From an uncultured Lachnospiraceae bacterium (GTDB lineage: Bacteria; Bacillota; Clostridia; Lachnospirales; Lachnospiraceae): a stretch of DNA of 64,000 nucleotides. The DNA lies in the NCBI GenBank assembly GCA_944376125.1, contig CALWBQ010000049.1, positions 1-64,000 on the forward strand, written 5' to 3'. Positions 41,062 to 49,912 of this stretch are shown piece by piece. A program made the position numbers and the translations under genes. How positions within the stretch are numbered: the first letter of the stretch is position 1; the number at the start of each line of letters is the position of its first letter. Below the pieces are notes generated by a model. That model had not been told where the DNA came from. It saw nothing but the letters and a program-made list of their open reading frames with translations, and searched no databases.

Positions 41062-41099
41062 CGCCTGCCTTGAAACGCCGGCAGGCGCGTATACGCGCC
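41062..41099. repeat. Overlapping GC-rich inverted repeats before membrane protein gene
   Basis: CGCCTGCC (41062-41069) pairs with GGCAGGCG (41080-41087), and the second arm overlaps a perfect 16-bp palindrome GGCGCGTATACGCGCC (41084-41099). The two hairpins are mutually exclusive. The 40921-41163 region otherwise holds nothing recognisable. Confidence 0.6.
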
Positions 41100-41163
41100 G
41101 CGGGAGACTCTGCCTTCCAAAAAACTGCTGATAGCTTTGGCGAGAAAGGGGAGTTTAAAATTT

Positions 41164-41973
41164 ATGCTGCAAATATTACAAAACGGAACTGCGCTGTATC
41201 TGGTGGCGGCAATCTGCCTGATCGGGATGATCAGCAAGGTGATCGCTAAGAACTCCTACAAAAGAATGATCAAAGAAACTAACAATATGGCAATGACCAA
41301 AAATAAGTATCTGAGAAGCCTGAAGCAGAAAGCGGAGGACGCTTACCGCGTAAACCAAGGGATCTCTAACACAGGGGTTTATCTGGAAAAACAGCTTTTT
41401 GAAGCCAGGATCGGACTTATGACTCCGGCAGGGTGGGCTGGATTTGCCAGCCAGATGAACTGGCTGTGCCTGCTGGCAGGGGGTGTTCTGTCCTTCCTGG
41501 CCTACTGGTACCGCTGTGATTCTTATTACATTGTTCTCTACGGCGCGGCGGGGGTGCTGGCTGCCGTTTTAAATATAATCGTGGAAAATGGAACTGGGCT
41601 GGAAAACTGCCGCCTTCAGCTCCTTGTGGGCCTTCAGGACTACCTGGAGAATTCTCTGTGGCACAGAATGGAGCTGGAGCGGTCCAGCGAGTCTTCTGAA
41701 GACGGTGCACGGCTGCTGGAAGCAGAGACGGCGCAGCCGGTCAGAAACAATGTCCGGGAACTGAGAGACCGAAAGAATACCAGAAGAGCCATGGAGCAGA
41801 GAACTATAACGGAGACAGCAGCCAGCCGGGACCGGGGCAGAGATAAGATCCCGGCCAAGGAGGCAGGCGATAAGCTGGCAGAGGGAAATGACGATGGGAC
41901 AGGCTGGATGAAAGAATTGAAGCCAGAGGAAATCCGGGTTCTTGGGGAGATCATCCGGGAATATCTAGGATAG
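41164..41973 (+). CDS. Conserved-type membrane protein, unknown
   Basis: This 269-residue protein starts at ATG 41164, behind AAAGGGGAG. It has a membrane helix at about residues 6-23 ('GTALYLVAAICLIGMI'), a basic helical stretch, two closely spaced helices at about 99-140 ('LLAGGVLSFLAYW', 'YGAAGVLAAVLNII') and a charged C-terminal tail with many Arg/Glu. I do not recognise a named family. The topology is a signal-anchor plus hairpin with a long cytoplasmic tail. It precedes pgi but is separated by 67 bases. Confidence 0.7.
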   Translation: MLQILQNGTALYLVAAICLIGMISKVIAKNSYKRMIKETNNMAMTKNKYLRSLKQKAEDAYRVNQGISNTGVYLEKQLFEARIGLMTPAGWAGFASQMNWLCLLAGGVLSFLAYWYRCDSYYIVLYGAAGVLAAVLNIIVENGTGLENCRLQLLVGLQDYLENSLWHRMELERSSESSEDGARLLEAETAQPVRNNVRELRDRKNTRRAMEQRTITETAASRDRGRDKIPAKEAGDKLAEGNDDGTGWMKELKPEEIRVLGEIIREYLG

Positions 41974-42040
41974 ATTTTTGTGGGTAAGTATGGTATAATC
42001 CATATAGTGCAAAAAACTTCAGAAAAAGGAGACGATAGCA

Positions 42041-43390
42041 ATGGGAAGAGAAGTCGCATTTGATTATTCCAAGGCAGCGAGTTTTATTTCCGCAGAAGAG
42101 ATAGCCAATATGAAGGCTGCCGTTCTGTGCGCTAAGGATGTGCTGACCAGCAAGAGCGGTGCAGGAAACGATTTTTTAGGGTGGATCGACCTGCCTGTGG
42201 ATTATGATAAGGAGGAATTTGCCAGAATTAAAAAGGCGGCAGAGAAGATCCAGTCAGATTCAGATGTTCTTCTGGTAATTGGGATTGGCGGTTCCTATCT
42301 GGGTGCCCGCGCAGCGATTGAGTTTTTGTCCCACAGTTTTTACAACGTGCTTTCCAAGGAGGACAGAAAGACTCCGGAAATCTACTTTGTAGGAAACAGC
42401 ATCAGCAGCAAGTACATCAAAGACCTCCAGGATGTCCTGAAGGGAAAGGATTTTTCCATTAATATTATCTCTAAATCCGGTACGACCACAGAGCCGGCTA
42501 TCGCGTTCCGTGTATTTAAGGAACTGTTGATTGAAAAGTATGGCAGAGAGGAAGCCAACAAGAGAATCTACGCCACCACCGACAAGGCCAGAGGAGCATT
42601 GAAGAACCTGGCAAATGAAGAGGGCTATGAGTCCTTCGTGGTGCCGGATGACGTTGGGGGCCGCTTCTCTGTACTGACAGCAGTAGGACTGCTGCCCATC
42701 GCGGTCAGCGGTGCAGACATCGACCAGCTTATGGAAGGAGCTGCTTACGGCAGAAAGAAAGCGCTGGAAGCCCCTTATGAGGAAAATTCAGCCCTGCTGT
42801 ATGCTGCAGTTCGCAATATTCTGCTTCGGAAGGGAAAACAGGTGGAGATCGTGGCAAACTATGAGCCCAGCCTTCACTATGTTTCCGAGTGGTGGAAGCA
42901 GTTGTATGGGGAGAGTGAAGGAAAAGATCACAAGGGAATTCTGCCCCATGCGGTGGATCTGACGACGGATCTCCATTCCATGGGCCAGTTTATCCAGGAC
43001 GGCGCCAGAATTATGTTCGAGACGGTTATGAATATAGAAGATTCCTCTGCAGAAGTTCTGTTAAAGGAGGAGGCTGTTGACACAGATGGAATGAATTACC
43101 TGGCAGGAAAGAGCGTTGACTTTGTAAACAAGAGCGCTATGAACGGAACCATCCTGGCCCACACAGACGGGCAGGTGCCGAATCTGGTAGTCAATATCCC
43201 AGAGCAGAATGCCTACTATCTGGGCCAGCTGTTCTACTTCTTTGAATTTGCCTGCGGTATCAGCGGATATCTGCTGGGCGTCAATCCGTTTAACCAGCCG
43301 GGTGTAGAGAGCTATAAGAAAAATATGTTCGCTCTTCTGGGAAAACCGGGCTATGAGGCGGAGAGAGAGAAGCTGTTAAAGAGATTGTAA
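42041..43390 (+). CDS. pgi: Glucose-6-phosphate isomerase
   Basis: This 449-residue enzyme interconverts glucose-6-phosphate and fructose-6-phosphate. Signatures are '[18 protein letters not shown]' (about residues 76-93), '[12 protein letters not shown]' with the phosphate-binding SGTTTE, '[18 protein letters not shown]' and '[12 protein letters not shown]', all typical of the shorter Firmicute Pgi. AAAAAGGAG lies upstream of the ATG. The gene is monocistronic and closes with a hairpin. The downstream gene is on the opposite strand. Confidence 0.97.
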   Translation: MGREVAFDYSKAASFISAEEIANMKAAVLCAKDVLTSKSGAGNDFLGWIDLPVDYDKEEFARIKKAAEKIQSDSDVLLVIGIGGSYLGARAAIEFLSHSFYNVLSKEDRKTPEIYFVGNSISSKYIKDLQDVLKGKDFSINIISKSGTTTEPAIAFRVFKELLIEKYGREEANKRIYATTDKARGALKNLANEEGYESFVVPDDVGGRFSVLTAVGLLPIAVSGADIDQLMEGAAYGRKKALEAPYEENSALLYAAVRNILLRKGKQVEIVANYEPSLHYVSEWWKQLYGESEGKDHKGILPHAVDLTTDLHSMGQFIQDGARIMFETVMNIEDSSAEVLLKEEAVDTDGMNYLAGKSVDFVNKSAMNGTILAHTDGQVPNLVVNIPEQNAYYLGQLFYFFEFACGISGYLLGVNPFNQPGVESYKKNMFALLGKPGYEAEREKLLKRL

Positions 43391-43398
43391 GAATGACG

Positions 43399-43432
43399 AG
43401 AAGCAGGTGTCTTGCGGCGCCTGCTTCTATTT
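43399..43432 (+). terminator. Terminator of pgi
   Basis: AGAAGCAGGTG pairs with CGCCTGCTTCT with one G-U, over an 8-base loop, followed by ATTTTG. Confidence 0.7.
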
Positions 43433-43449
43433 TGTCTCCATGATTTCGG

Positions 43450-44886
43450 TTAAAGTTTGTAGTAGTTGTGCCGGTAGAGGTGATCGTCAGTCAGCCTGGC
43501 CATAAGATCCAGCTCCTTTTTGGGATCAGCTCCCTGGGCGATATTGTAATACGTGTAAGAAAACTGCTTGCTGAAAAAAGGGTAAGCCGGTGTCTGGGGC
43601 CTGGTGAAAGAGCAGGTTCTCAGTTGGGAGAACAGGATATTTGTCTGGCTGGAGACCGCATGAAAACTTTTCATGGCATCATAGATATCCTTAATCACCG
43701 GCATACCGGTGTACCGGCTGATTTTTAACTGGTTCTGGAAGTTGAAAACGTATTTTAGAAATTCAGCGCACAGCTCAGGATATTTTGTCTGGCGGGACAT
43801 ACACAGTCCCCAGGATCCATGTGGCGTCGCGGTGCGGCATGCATGGGGAAGAGGCAGAATGCCGATGGTATCGCATTGCTTTGCTGCCTGAAAATAGGCA
43901 CTGGGCAGAGAGAGACTCATGGCAAAGCTGCCCGGGAAGGAGCTGCTGATATTTTCTGTATGGGTATAGTGGTATTTATGGTACAAACTGCCCAGCCACT
44001 CCATGGCGGCTACCGTTTCCGGGCTGTTTATGTAGCCTTCTGTTTTGGAAAAATCCGGGCTGAAGAGGCTGCCGTTATTTTGATAGATAAAGGGAAGGCC
44101 TGAGTAGGTCAGCCATTCACCCAGCCGGGGGGACAGACCTCTTCCGGAATCCATCAAAAGGGGATAAGGGATGGAGGTGTGTTTCTTTAAAAAAGAACAG
44201 ACATCGGTAAATTCATCCCAGGACCAGGATTCTTCCAGTGTTTTAGGAACTGATATGCCAAGAGAAGAAAACAGCTCCTTGTTATAGAGAATGCACAAGG
44301 TAGATTCTGTGTACCCCAGATGATATATATGGCCCCGAAAGGTTCCCTGCTGGAGGATTGGTTCGATAAAAGTGCCAAGAAAGCTCTCCGGCAGATAGTC
44401 ATCCAGCGGAAGAAGAGAATTCATATAGGCCCAGTAGGGGACGTCCGGGCCGTCCAGAGAGAACAGGTCCGGCGCATTGCCGCTGGCAAAGCTCTGAAAT
44501 AGAATATCCCGAAGAGGGGCATTCTGGTTGGATAAAAAGGTGAGGCAGATCTGGAAATCACGGGAGGTCTGGTTGAATTCGTTTACCAGGGAAGTCCAGA
44601 ATTGTTCCTCTTCATGCTCCATGGGGCAGATAGAGAGATTGAGAACTGCCTTGCGCTGAGACTGTGGAAGGACAAAGCTGCCGCGCCCTTGCTGCCGTGA
44701 GATATAGCCCTCGGATTCCAGAGATTTTAAAGCCTGAGTAATCGTGCTCTTGCTGACACTTAAATTTCGCATTAATTCATTATCGGAGGGGATTGCCTCT
44801 CCAACGGCGTAGACCCCCTGCTTGATTTCTTCCAAAATCTGATTTTTGATTATAATATATTTTGGTATTCTAGGTTTAGACTTCAT
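43450..44886 (-). CDS. GntR-type regulator fused to a solute-binding-protein domain
   Basis: This 478-residue protein starts at ATG 44886 (behind GAAGGAG). Residues about 1-75 are a GntR winged helix-turn-helix ('GEAIPSDNELMRNLSVSKSTITQALKSL'). The remaining 400 residues have the fold of ABC sugar solute-binding proteins: 'NAPDLFSLDGPDVPYWAYMNSLLPLDDYL' is the usual 'APD-x-x' hinge stretch, and 'YNKELFSSLGI' with 'PKTLEESWSWDEFTDVCSFL' follow. There is no signal peptide, so it acts in the cytoplasm as an effector-sensing repressor. It is divergent from the GH116/ABC/GH32 operon and should regulate it. Two identical-core operators lie between them. Confidence 0.9.
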   Translation of the reverse strand: MKSKPRIPKYIIIKNQILEEIKQGVYAVGEAIPSDNELMRNLSVSKSTITQALKSLESEGYISRQQGRGSFVLPQSQRKAVLNLSICPMEHEEEQFWTSLVNEFNQTSRDFQICLTFLSNQNAPLRDILFQSFASGNAPDLFSLDGPDVPYWAYMNSLLPLDDYLPESFLGTFIEPILQQGTFRGHIYHLGYTESTLCILYNKELFSSLGISVPKTLEESWSWDEFTDVCSFLKKHTSIPYPLLMDSGRGLSPRLGEWLTYSGLPFIYQNNGSLFSPDFSKTEGYINSPETVAAMEWLGSLYHKYHYTHTENISSSFPGSFAMSLSLPSAYFQAAKQCDTIGILPLPHACRTATPHGSWGLCMSRQTKYPELCAEFLKYVFNFQNQLKISRYTGMPVIKDIYDAMKSFHAVSSQTNILFSQLRTCSFTRPQTPAYPFFSKQFSYTYYNIAQGADPKKELDLMARLTDDHLYRHNYYKL

Positions 44887-44917
44887 ACAATCTCCTTCAT
44901 AAAAAGCCGATAATTGA

Positions 44918-44946
44918 TTGACAAAACAATTACCTGGTGTTAGAAT
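44918..44946 (+). promoter_or_regulatory. Promoter of the GH116/ABC/GH32 operon
   Basis: TTGACA, a 17-base spacer and TAGAAT. The first base of the transcript should be about 44953, so the first operator lies at about +6 to +24. Confidence 0.75.
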
Positions 44947-44973
44947 TATATCATAAATTATTCGAACAAGCAA
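44945..44973 (-). promoter_or_regulatory. Promoter of the GntR-SBP regulator gene
   Basis: On the minus strand TTGCTT (44973-44968), a 17-base spacer and TATAAT (44950-44945). Its -10 overlaps the -10 of the plus-strand promoter by two bases. Confidence 0.7.
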
Positions 44974-44976
44974 TAA
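44958..44976. promoter_or_regulatory. Operator 1 for GntR-SBP regulator
   Basis: TTATTCGAACAAG followed by CAATAA has the same left arm and centre as operator 2. It covers the -35 of the minus-strand promoter and the start site of the plus-strand promoter. Confidence 0.65.
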
Positions 44977-45026
44977 AACTTTGAAAATGCTCCTCTTTAC
45001 TAAAGAGGGGTAAAAAAATGGAACAA

Positions 45027-45048
45027 CTTATTCGAACAACCGAATAAG
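45027..45048. promoter_or_regulatory. Operator 2 for GntR-SBP regulator
   Basis: CTTATTCG-AACAAC-CGAATAAG is a perfect 8-bp inverted repeat, 70 bases from operator 1 and 5 bases before AGGAGGG of the GH116 gene. Its first 12 bases TTATTCGAACAA recur in operator 1. Confidence 0.75.
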
Positions 45049-45061
45049 AATAGGAGGGAAA

Positions 45062-47527
45062 ATGGGGACTGTATTTTCAAAAGAAGAGCTGTATCACTCA
45101 AAAGAGCGGGTGTATCCCAGAGAGGCGTCTGAGGTGAGATTTCTGCTGGGGGGGATCGGAACCGGTAATTTTTCTGTCAATTCCAGAGGAAAACTGCTGG
45201 ACTGGGAGCTGTTTAACTGGCCGGCTAAGAATACAAAATTTCCACTGGCGTTTTTTGCGGTGAGAGCTGCCAATGGGCAGATGGAAGCGCCTGTGACAAA
45301 GATTATAGAATCCAGGCTGAAGCCGCCTTATACCAGCTCTCACGGGTATCTTCAGGCAGAGCTGGTGAATCTTCCGAGGATGGAGGATTCGAAGATGGTG
45401 TGCGAATATCCTTTCGCTGAAGTCTTCTTTCAGGACAGTGAGCTGCCGCTGGAGGTGAGTCTGGAGGCATACACGCCGTTTATTCCGCTGAACAGTGATG
45501 ATTCCGGAATCCCCTGCGCGATCCTAAAGTATAGGGTCAAAAACACATCGAGCTCTAAAACCGATGTCTGTGTTGTAGGGACATTGCCTAACGCATCGGG
45601 ATTTGAGGGATATGATGTGATAGAAAATCTGAAGCTGGCAGACAGTGTGAAGAATGAATTCCGGGAGTCGGGAAAGGTCAGGGGACTGTATTATACAGCC
45701 GAACACCTGGAGGAGAGCCATCTTCGGTATGGGAACATGGCGATTATGACAGATGCACCGAATATTACCTATAAGGTTCAGTGGCTGGACGGGGAATGGG
45801 TAGATGGAATTCAAGATTTTTGGGATGATTTTACCAGCGATGGAAGACTGGAAGCGGAGAGCAGTTCTGACAGCATCGGATGTGAGTTTGCCCAGTTTCA
45901 CGATTTTAGCTTTCTGAAGCGCCGGGAAAAAATCGGCTCTCTGGGAATTTGTGAGACGCTGGAGCCGGGAGAAGAAAAAGAATTCCAGTTCGTGATTACC
46001 TGGTATTTCCCCAACAGGGTAAAAGCCTGGATTGAATTTGATGAGGACTATGAGAATTTTTTAAAAGGCGCTTATGGGACTGTAAAAAATTATTATGCAA
46101 CGCTTTTTAAGGACGCTTGGAATGTAGGGGAATACGTATACCAGAATATGGGGAGGCTGGAAAAGGCAAGCCGGGATTTCAGAAAGGCCATGTTCCATGA
46201 GACCAACCTTCCCTGGTATGTCATTGATGCCTTGACAGCCAACATTACAAATTTGAGAAGCCAGCTCTGCTTCAGGCTGGAAGACGGCACTTTTGCTGGC
46301 TTTGAGGGGATTCGAGACCATATTGGCTGTGGCTATGGGAGCGTTCCCCATGTTTGGAATTATGCCCAGACGGTAGCATTCCTTTTTCCGGATTTAGAGC
46401 AGTCTATGCGGCGAGTTGAGTTTTGCAGGGAAACGGATGAGAAGGGATGTATGTCTACCAGAATGTTCTCCGTATTCGGTCAAGAACGGTATGAGATGGT
46501 GCCGGCCTGCGACGGACAGCTGGGAAGTGTGGTCCGTCTTTACCGGGATTTTAAAAATACGGGTGATGTGGAATTCTTGCGGGAGCTGTGGCCCCACGCA
46601 GTCCGGGCCATGGACTATGCGGCTGAGCACTGGGATCTGGATGGCGACGGCGTGCTGGACGGGCAGCAGAATACGACCTATGACATTGAATTTTACGGAC
46701 CCAACCCCATGACGGATTTCATCTACCTGGCGGCACTGAAATGCTGTGAGGAAATGGCGGAGATCTTGGGGGATGAAGCCCGGGCAGCCAGTTACCGGGA
46801 GACTTTTGAGAGGGGCCGGGATAAGGCGGATGCCCTGATGTTTAACGGTGAATACTACGTCCAGGTTCTGGAGGATATTGACCGGTATAAATACCAGTTT
46901 GGGACGGGCTGTCTCTCGGATCAGCTTTTGGGCCAGTTTTTAGCTCACATGGCGGGGATCGGAGAACTTCTTCCAAAAGAGCATATCCGGTCAGCTCTGG
47001 AGGCAGTGTTCCGCTACAATTTTAAAGATGATTTCTATCACACAGACAGTGTTCACAGGGCATATGCCATCAATGAGGAAAAGGGACTGGTTACAGCCAG
47101 TTGGCCTCACGGGGGGAGGCCCAAGTTCCCTCTTTCTTATTTCGGGGAAGTTTGGACAGGAATTGAATATGAAGTGGCAGCAAATCTGATCTATGCAGGG
47201 TGCATCGATGAGGGGCTGACAATGGTAAAGGCTGTGAGAGACCGGTATGACGGCTACAAGAGGAACCCGTTCAGCGAGATTGAGTCAGGACACCACTACT
47301 GCCGGGCCATGGCAAGCTGGGGAGTTCTGAATGCCCTGATGGGATTTGAGAGCGACATGTACCGAAAAGAGATCCGGTTCCATCCGGTCATAAATGAAGA
47401 TGATTTTTCCAGTTTCTTTATTTGCGGAAAAGCGTGGGGAGTTTACAAGCAAAAAAGGATTGGGGATCATATAGAGAAGAAGGTGGACCTGCTGTACGGT
47501 TCGCTGGAAGAAATTCAGATTGATTGA
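45062..47527 (+). CDS. GH116-family glycosidase (GBA2-like)
   Basis: This 821-residue protein has the two-domain layout of GH116: an N-terminal beta-sandwich ('LLGGIGTGNFSVNSRGKLLDWELFN') and a C-terminal (alpha/alpha)6 barrel. The stretch 'DGQQNTTYDIEFYGPNPMTDFIYLAAL' (about residues 533-559) carries the acid/base Asp. GH116 enzymes cleave beta-glucosides, beta-xylosides and related bonds; members near sugar importers act on imported oligosaccharides. No signal peptide is seen. AGGAGGGAAA precedes the ATG. It is the first gene of an operon with an ABC importer and GH32. Confidence 0.88.
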   Translation: MGTVFSKEELYHSKERVYPREASEVRFLLGGIGTGNFSVNSRGKLLDWELFNWPAKNTKFPLAFFAVRAANGQMEAPVTKIIESRLKPPYTSSHGYLQAELVNLPRMEDSKMVCEYPFAEVFFQDSELPLEVSLEAYTPFIPLNSDDSGIPCAILKYRVKNTSSSKTDVCVVGTLPNASGFEGYDVIENLKLADSVKNEFRESGKVRGLYYTAEHLEESHLRYGNMAIMTDAPNITYKVQWLDGEWVDGIQDFWDDFTSDGRLEAESSSDSIGCEFAQFHDFSFLKRREKIGSLGICETLEPGEEKEFQFVITWYFPNRVKAWIEFDEDYENFLKGAYGTVKNYYATLFKDAWNVGEYVYQNMGRLEKASRDFRKAMFHETNLPWYVIDALTANITNLRSQLCFRLEDGTFAGFEGIRDHIGCGYGSVPHVWNYAQTVAFLFPDLEQSMRRVEFCRETDEKGCMSTRMFSVFGQERYEMVPACDGQLGSVVRLYRDFKNTGDVEFLRELWPHAVRAMDYAAEHWDLDGDGVLDGQQNTTYDIEFYGPNPMTDFIYLAALKCCEEMAEILGDEARAASYRETFERGRDKADALMFNGEYYVQVLEDIDRYKYQFGTGCLSDQLLGQFLAHMAGIGELLPKEHIRSALEAVFRYNFKDDFYHTDSVHRAYAINEEKGLVTASWPHGGRPKFPLSYFGEVWTGIEYEVAANLIYAGCIDEGLTMVKAVRDRYDGYKRNPFSEIESGHHYCRAMASWGVLNALMGFESDMYRKEIRFHPVINEDDFSSFFICGKAWGVYKQKRIGDHIEKKVDLLYGSLEEIQID

Positions 47528-47544
47528 CAGAGGAGGAAGAAAGA

Positions 47545-48918
47545 ATGAGAAAAACTTGGAGAAGAGTCATTTCACTGGGGATCGCAGTAACGGCGGCGGT
47601 CAGCATGGCCGGCTGCAGCAGCCAGAGCGGGGAGACAACAGCAGCGGCTGCCTCCGAGACGCAGGGGACAGAAGCGGAGAGCACCGGGGCTGAGGCTGCC
47701 GAGACAGAGGCAGGAGGCGAACAGGTGACGATCCGGTTTGCAGAGCATGTAGCAGATATTGAGGCCCAGAATCCCCATCTGATGAAAATTATTGAGGCTT
47801 TCGAGGCGGAAAATCCCAATATTACCATCGATATTTCCGGGCGGGAGGTTTCGGAGCACAATACTCAGATGACTCTTTTGGCTGGGGAGGACAACCTGCC
47901 GGATATCTTCTGGCTGGAGCAGGCGACCGCAAGAGAATTTGCAGAGAACGGATATCTGTACGATTTGACAGAGATGCTGGACACTTATGGGATCAATGAT
48001 TCTCTGCTGCCAGGTTTGGTGGGAAGCTGTACAGTGGACGGGAAAGATTACGGTTTGCCCAGCGAAGTGATGATGGTAGGATTTTTCTACAATAAAGATC
48101 TGTTTGAACAGGCTGGAATTACAGAGGCTCCCATTACTTATGAGGAGTTTCAGGACGCGGTAGAAAAGCTGAATGCTGCGGGAATTACCCCTCTGGCAAT
48201 CGGAGCGATGGATAATTATAGCTGCTGGGCTTTTGAGACCATGCTGGCCAGGTACGGATTTTTCGAGAAACTGGACGGCCTGAATGATGGATCGATCTCT
48301 TGGGTCAATGACGATTTCATTCACTATTTTGAAAGACTCCAGGAGATGAGGGAGAATCAGACGTTTACATCGGATATTGCCAATATCGGTTACTTTGAAG
48401 CCAAAGAGAGCTTTCTGGGCGGAAATGCTGCGATGTTCAATTCTGGCGCCTGGGATATCAGCGATTTTGAGAACAGCGAGATTGCTGATAAGATTGGATT
48501 TTTCTGGGGGCCGACCTTCTCTGACAGCGAGTACCCGCAGCAGATCGGCATCAAGGCATCCGGCGGCGTGTATGTCGTTTCTTCCAAGGCTGCTGAAGAT
48601 CCGGCACTGCTGGACGCGATTATGAAATTCTGGCAATTCTATTATGGAGAAGAAGGAACCAGAATTATTGCGGAGGAGACGTTTGCACTTCCCTGCTCAC
48701 AGTATAATGGGGCTATCGATGAGACTGAACATCCGGTTCTGGCAACAATGATCGCGGCATTGAATGACGATTGGGATGCTGTCACAGAACCGTTCAATTC
48801 TCTTTCAACGAGCGTAGCCTACGGCTATTTTGATGCATCCTTTGGCGTGATGACCGGTGTATACTCTCCGGAAGAGGCAGCTCAGTATGTGGAAGATCTC
48901 CACAGCATGGAGCGGTAA
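47545..48918 (+). CDS. ABC sugar-binding lipoprotein
   Basis: This 457-residue lipoprotein starts at ATG 47545 behind GAGGAGGAAGAAAG. The signal peptide ends in a lipobox 'SMAGC' (Cys at about residue 22), followed by an acidic Ala/Thr/Glu linker and a type I periplasmic-binding fold of the CUT1 kind ('EDNLPDIFWLEQATAREFAENGYLYDL'). It hands oligosaccharides to the two permeases downstream. The regulator upstream of the operon carries a similar fold, which suggests it may sense the same ligand inside the cell. Confidence 0.93.
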   Translation: MRKTWRRVISLGIAVTAAVSMAGCSSQSGETTAAAASETQGTEAESTGAEAAETEAGGEQVTIRFAEHVADIEAQNPHLMKIIEAFEAENPNITIDISGREVSEHNTQMTLLAGEDNLPDIFWLEQATAREFAENGYLYDLTEMLDTYGINDSLLPGLVGSCTVDGKDYGLPSEVMMVGFFYNKDLFEQAGITEAPITYEEFQDAVEKLNAAGITPLAIGAMDNYSCWAFETMLARYGFFEKLDGLNDGSISWVNDDFIHYFERLQEMRENQTFTSDIANIGYFEAKESFLGGNAAMFNSGAWDISDFENSEIADKIGFFWGPTFSDSEYPQQIGIKASGGVYVVSSKAAEDPALLDAIMKFWQFYYGEEGTRIIAEETFALPCSQYNGAIDETEHPVLATMIAALNDDWDAVTEPFNSLSTSVAYGYFDASFGVMTGVYSPEEAAQYVEDLHSMER

Positions 48919-49030
48919 AATGAGGCGGAACAGGTTCTGAGAGCTCTGCTCATTTCAGGCTTAAATGAATGGCAGCCTTCAGCACATTCTGTGCGCTGGG
49001 GGCAGCCTTCACATGTTTAAGGAGGGCGCT

Positions 49031-49912
49031 ATGCATTGGTTAAGCACAAAAAAAGCAAAGATAGGGCTGCTGGCCCCGACTCTTGCTGTTTATACACTTT
49101 TTATCATAGTTCCTGTTATAGTGGCTGTTTACTATAGTTTTACGGAGTACAGCGGTCTGGGAAAAGCAACATTTACCGGACTGGAAAATTATTTCCGAAT
49201 GTTTCAGGACCGTCTGTTTTTGATCGCATTGAAAAATACATTCCTGGTGCTGTGCGCCAGTGTTGTCTTCCTGATGGTCGGATCTTTTTTGATAGCCTTG
49301 ATTATGAATGTGGATTTTAAGGGGAACGGGCTGTTTAAAATGGTTCTGTTTGCGCCGTATGTCATAGCTCCGATTATCATCGGAATCATCTGGGGGTATA
49401 TTCTGAATCCCAATTATGGCCTTCTCAACAGCTTCCTGCGGGCGGTGGGCCTGGATGCCCTCGCTATAGAGTGGATTGGAGGAACAACCTGGACACCTCT
49501 GGCGCTTGCCATCGTGTTTACCTGGCAGGTTCTGGGATTCCACAGTACAATTTTTCTCTCAGGTCTCCGGACAATTCCGAGGGATCTCTATGAAGCGGCT
49601 TCCATCGACGGAGCCAGCGGCATCCAAAAAGTTTTTAGAATTACCTTGCCGATGCTTAAAGAAACCATTATGATAAATGTAGTGCTGGTTATTACCGGCG
49701 TATTTAAGATCTATGAGCTGGTGGTCCAGCTGACAGGCGGAGGCCCGGCGCATCAGTCGGAGCTTCTGACTTCCTATATGTACTTTACTGTGTTTCAGTC
49801 CAGAAGGTATGGCTATGGAATGGCAATAGCGGTTGCTGTGCTGGTCTGCTCGGTGCTGGGATCCTTTGTCTATATTCAGATAACTGCCCGCAAAAGAAGG
49901 GAGGGCAAATAG
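49031..49912 (+). CDS. ABC sugar permease, MalF/UgpA type
   Basis: This 293-residue membrane protein starts at ATG 49031 after AAGGAGGGCGCT; the frame extends upstream without a site. It has six predicted helices and the EAA loop 'YEAASIDGASGIQKVFRITLPML' at about residues 186-209. It dimerises with the next permease, whose start codon directly follows its stop. There is no ATPase gene in the operon, as in many CUT1 loci that share MsmK. Confidence 0.92.
   Translation: MHWLSTKKAKIGLLAPTLAVYTLFIIVPVIVAVYYSFTEYSGLGKATFTGLENYFRMFQDRLFLIALKNTFLVLCASVVFLMVGSFLIALIMNVDFKGNGLFKMVLFAPYVIAPIIIGIIWGYILNPNYGLLNSFLRAVGLDALAIEWIGGTTWTPLALAIVFTWQVLGFHSTIFLSGLRTIPRDLYEAASIDGASGIQKVFRITLPMLKETIMINVVLVITGVFKIYELVVQLTGGGPAHQSELLTSYMYFTVFQSRRYGYGMAIAVAVLVCSVLGSFVYIQITARKRREGK

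Noticed and set aside
40932..41249. A 105-codon plus-strand frame before the membrane protein gene
   Set aside because: It is strongly basic with no recognisable motif or ribosome site, spans the GC-rich hairpin region, and runs into the next gene in another frame. It looks like a chance frame in GC-rich DNA.
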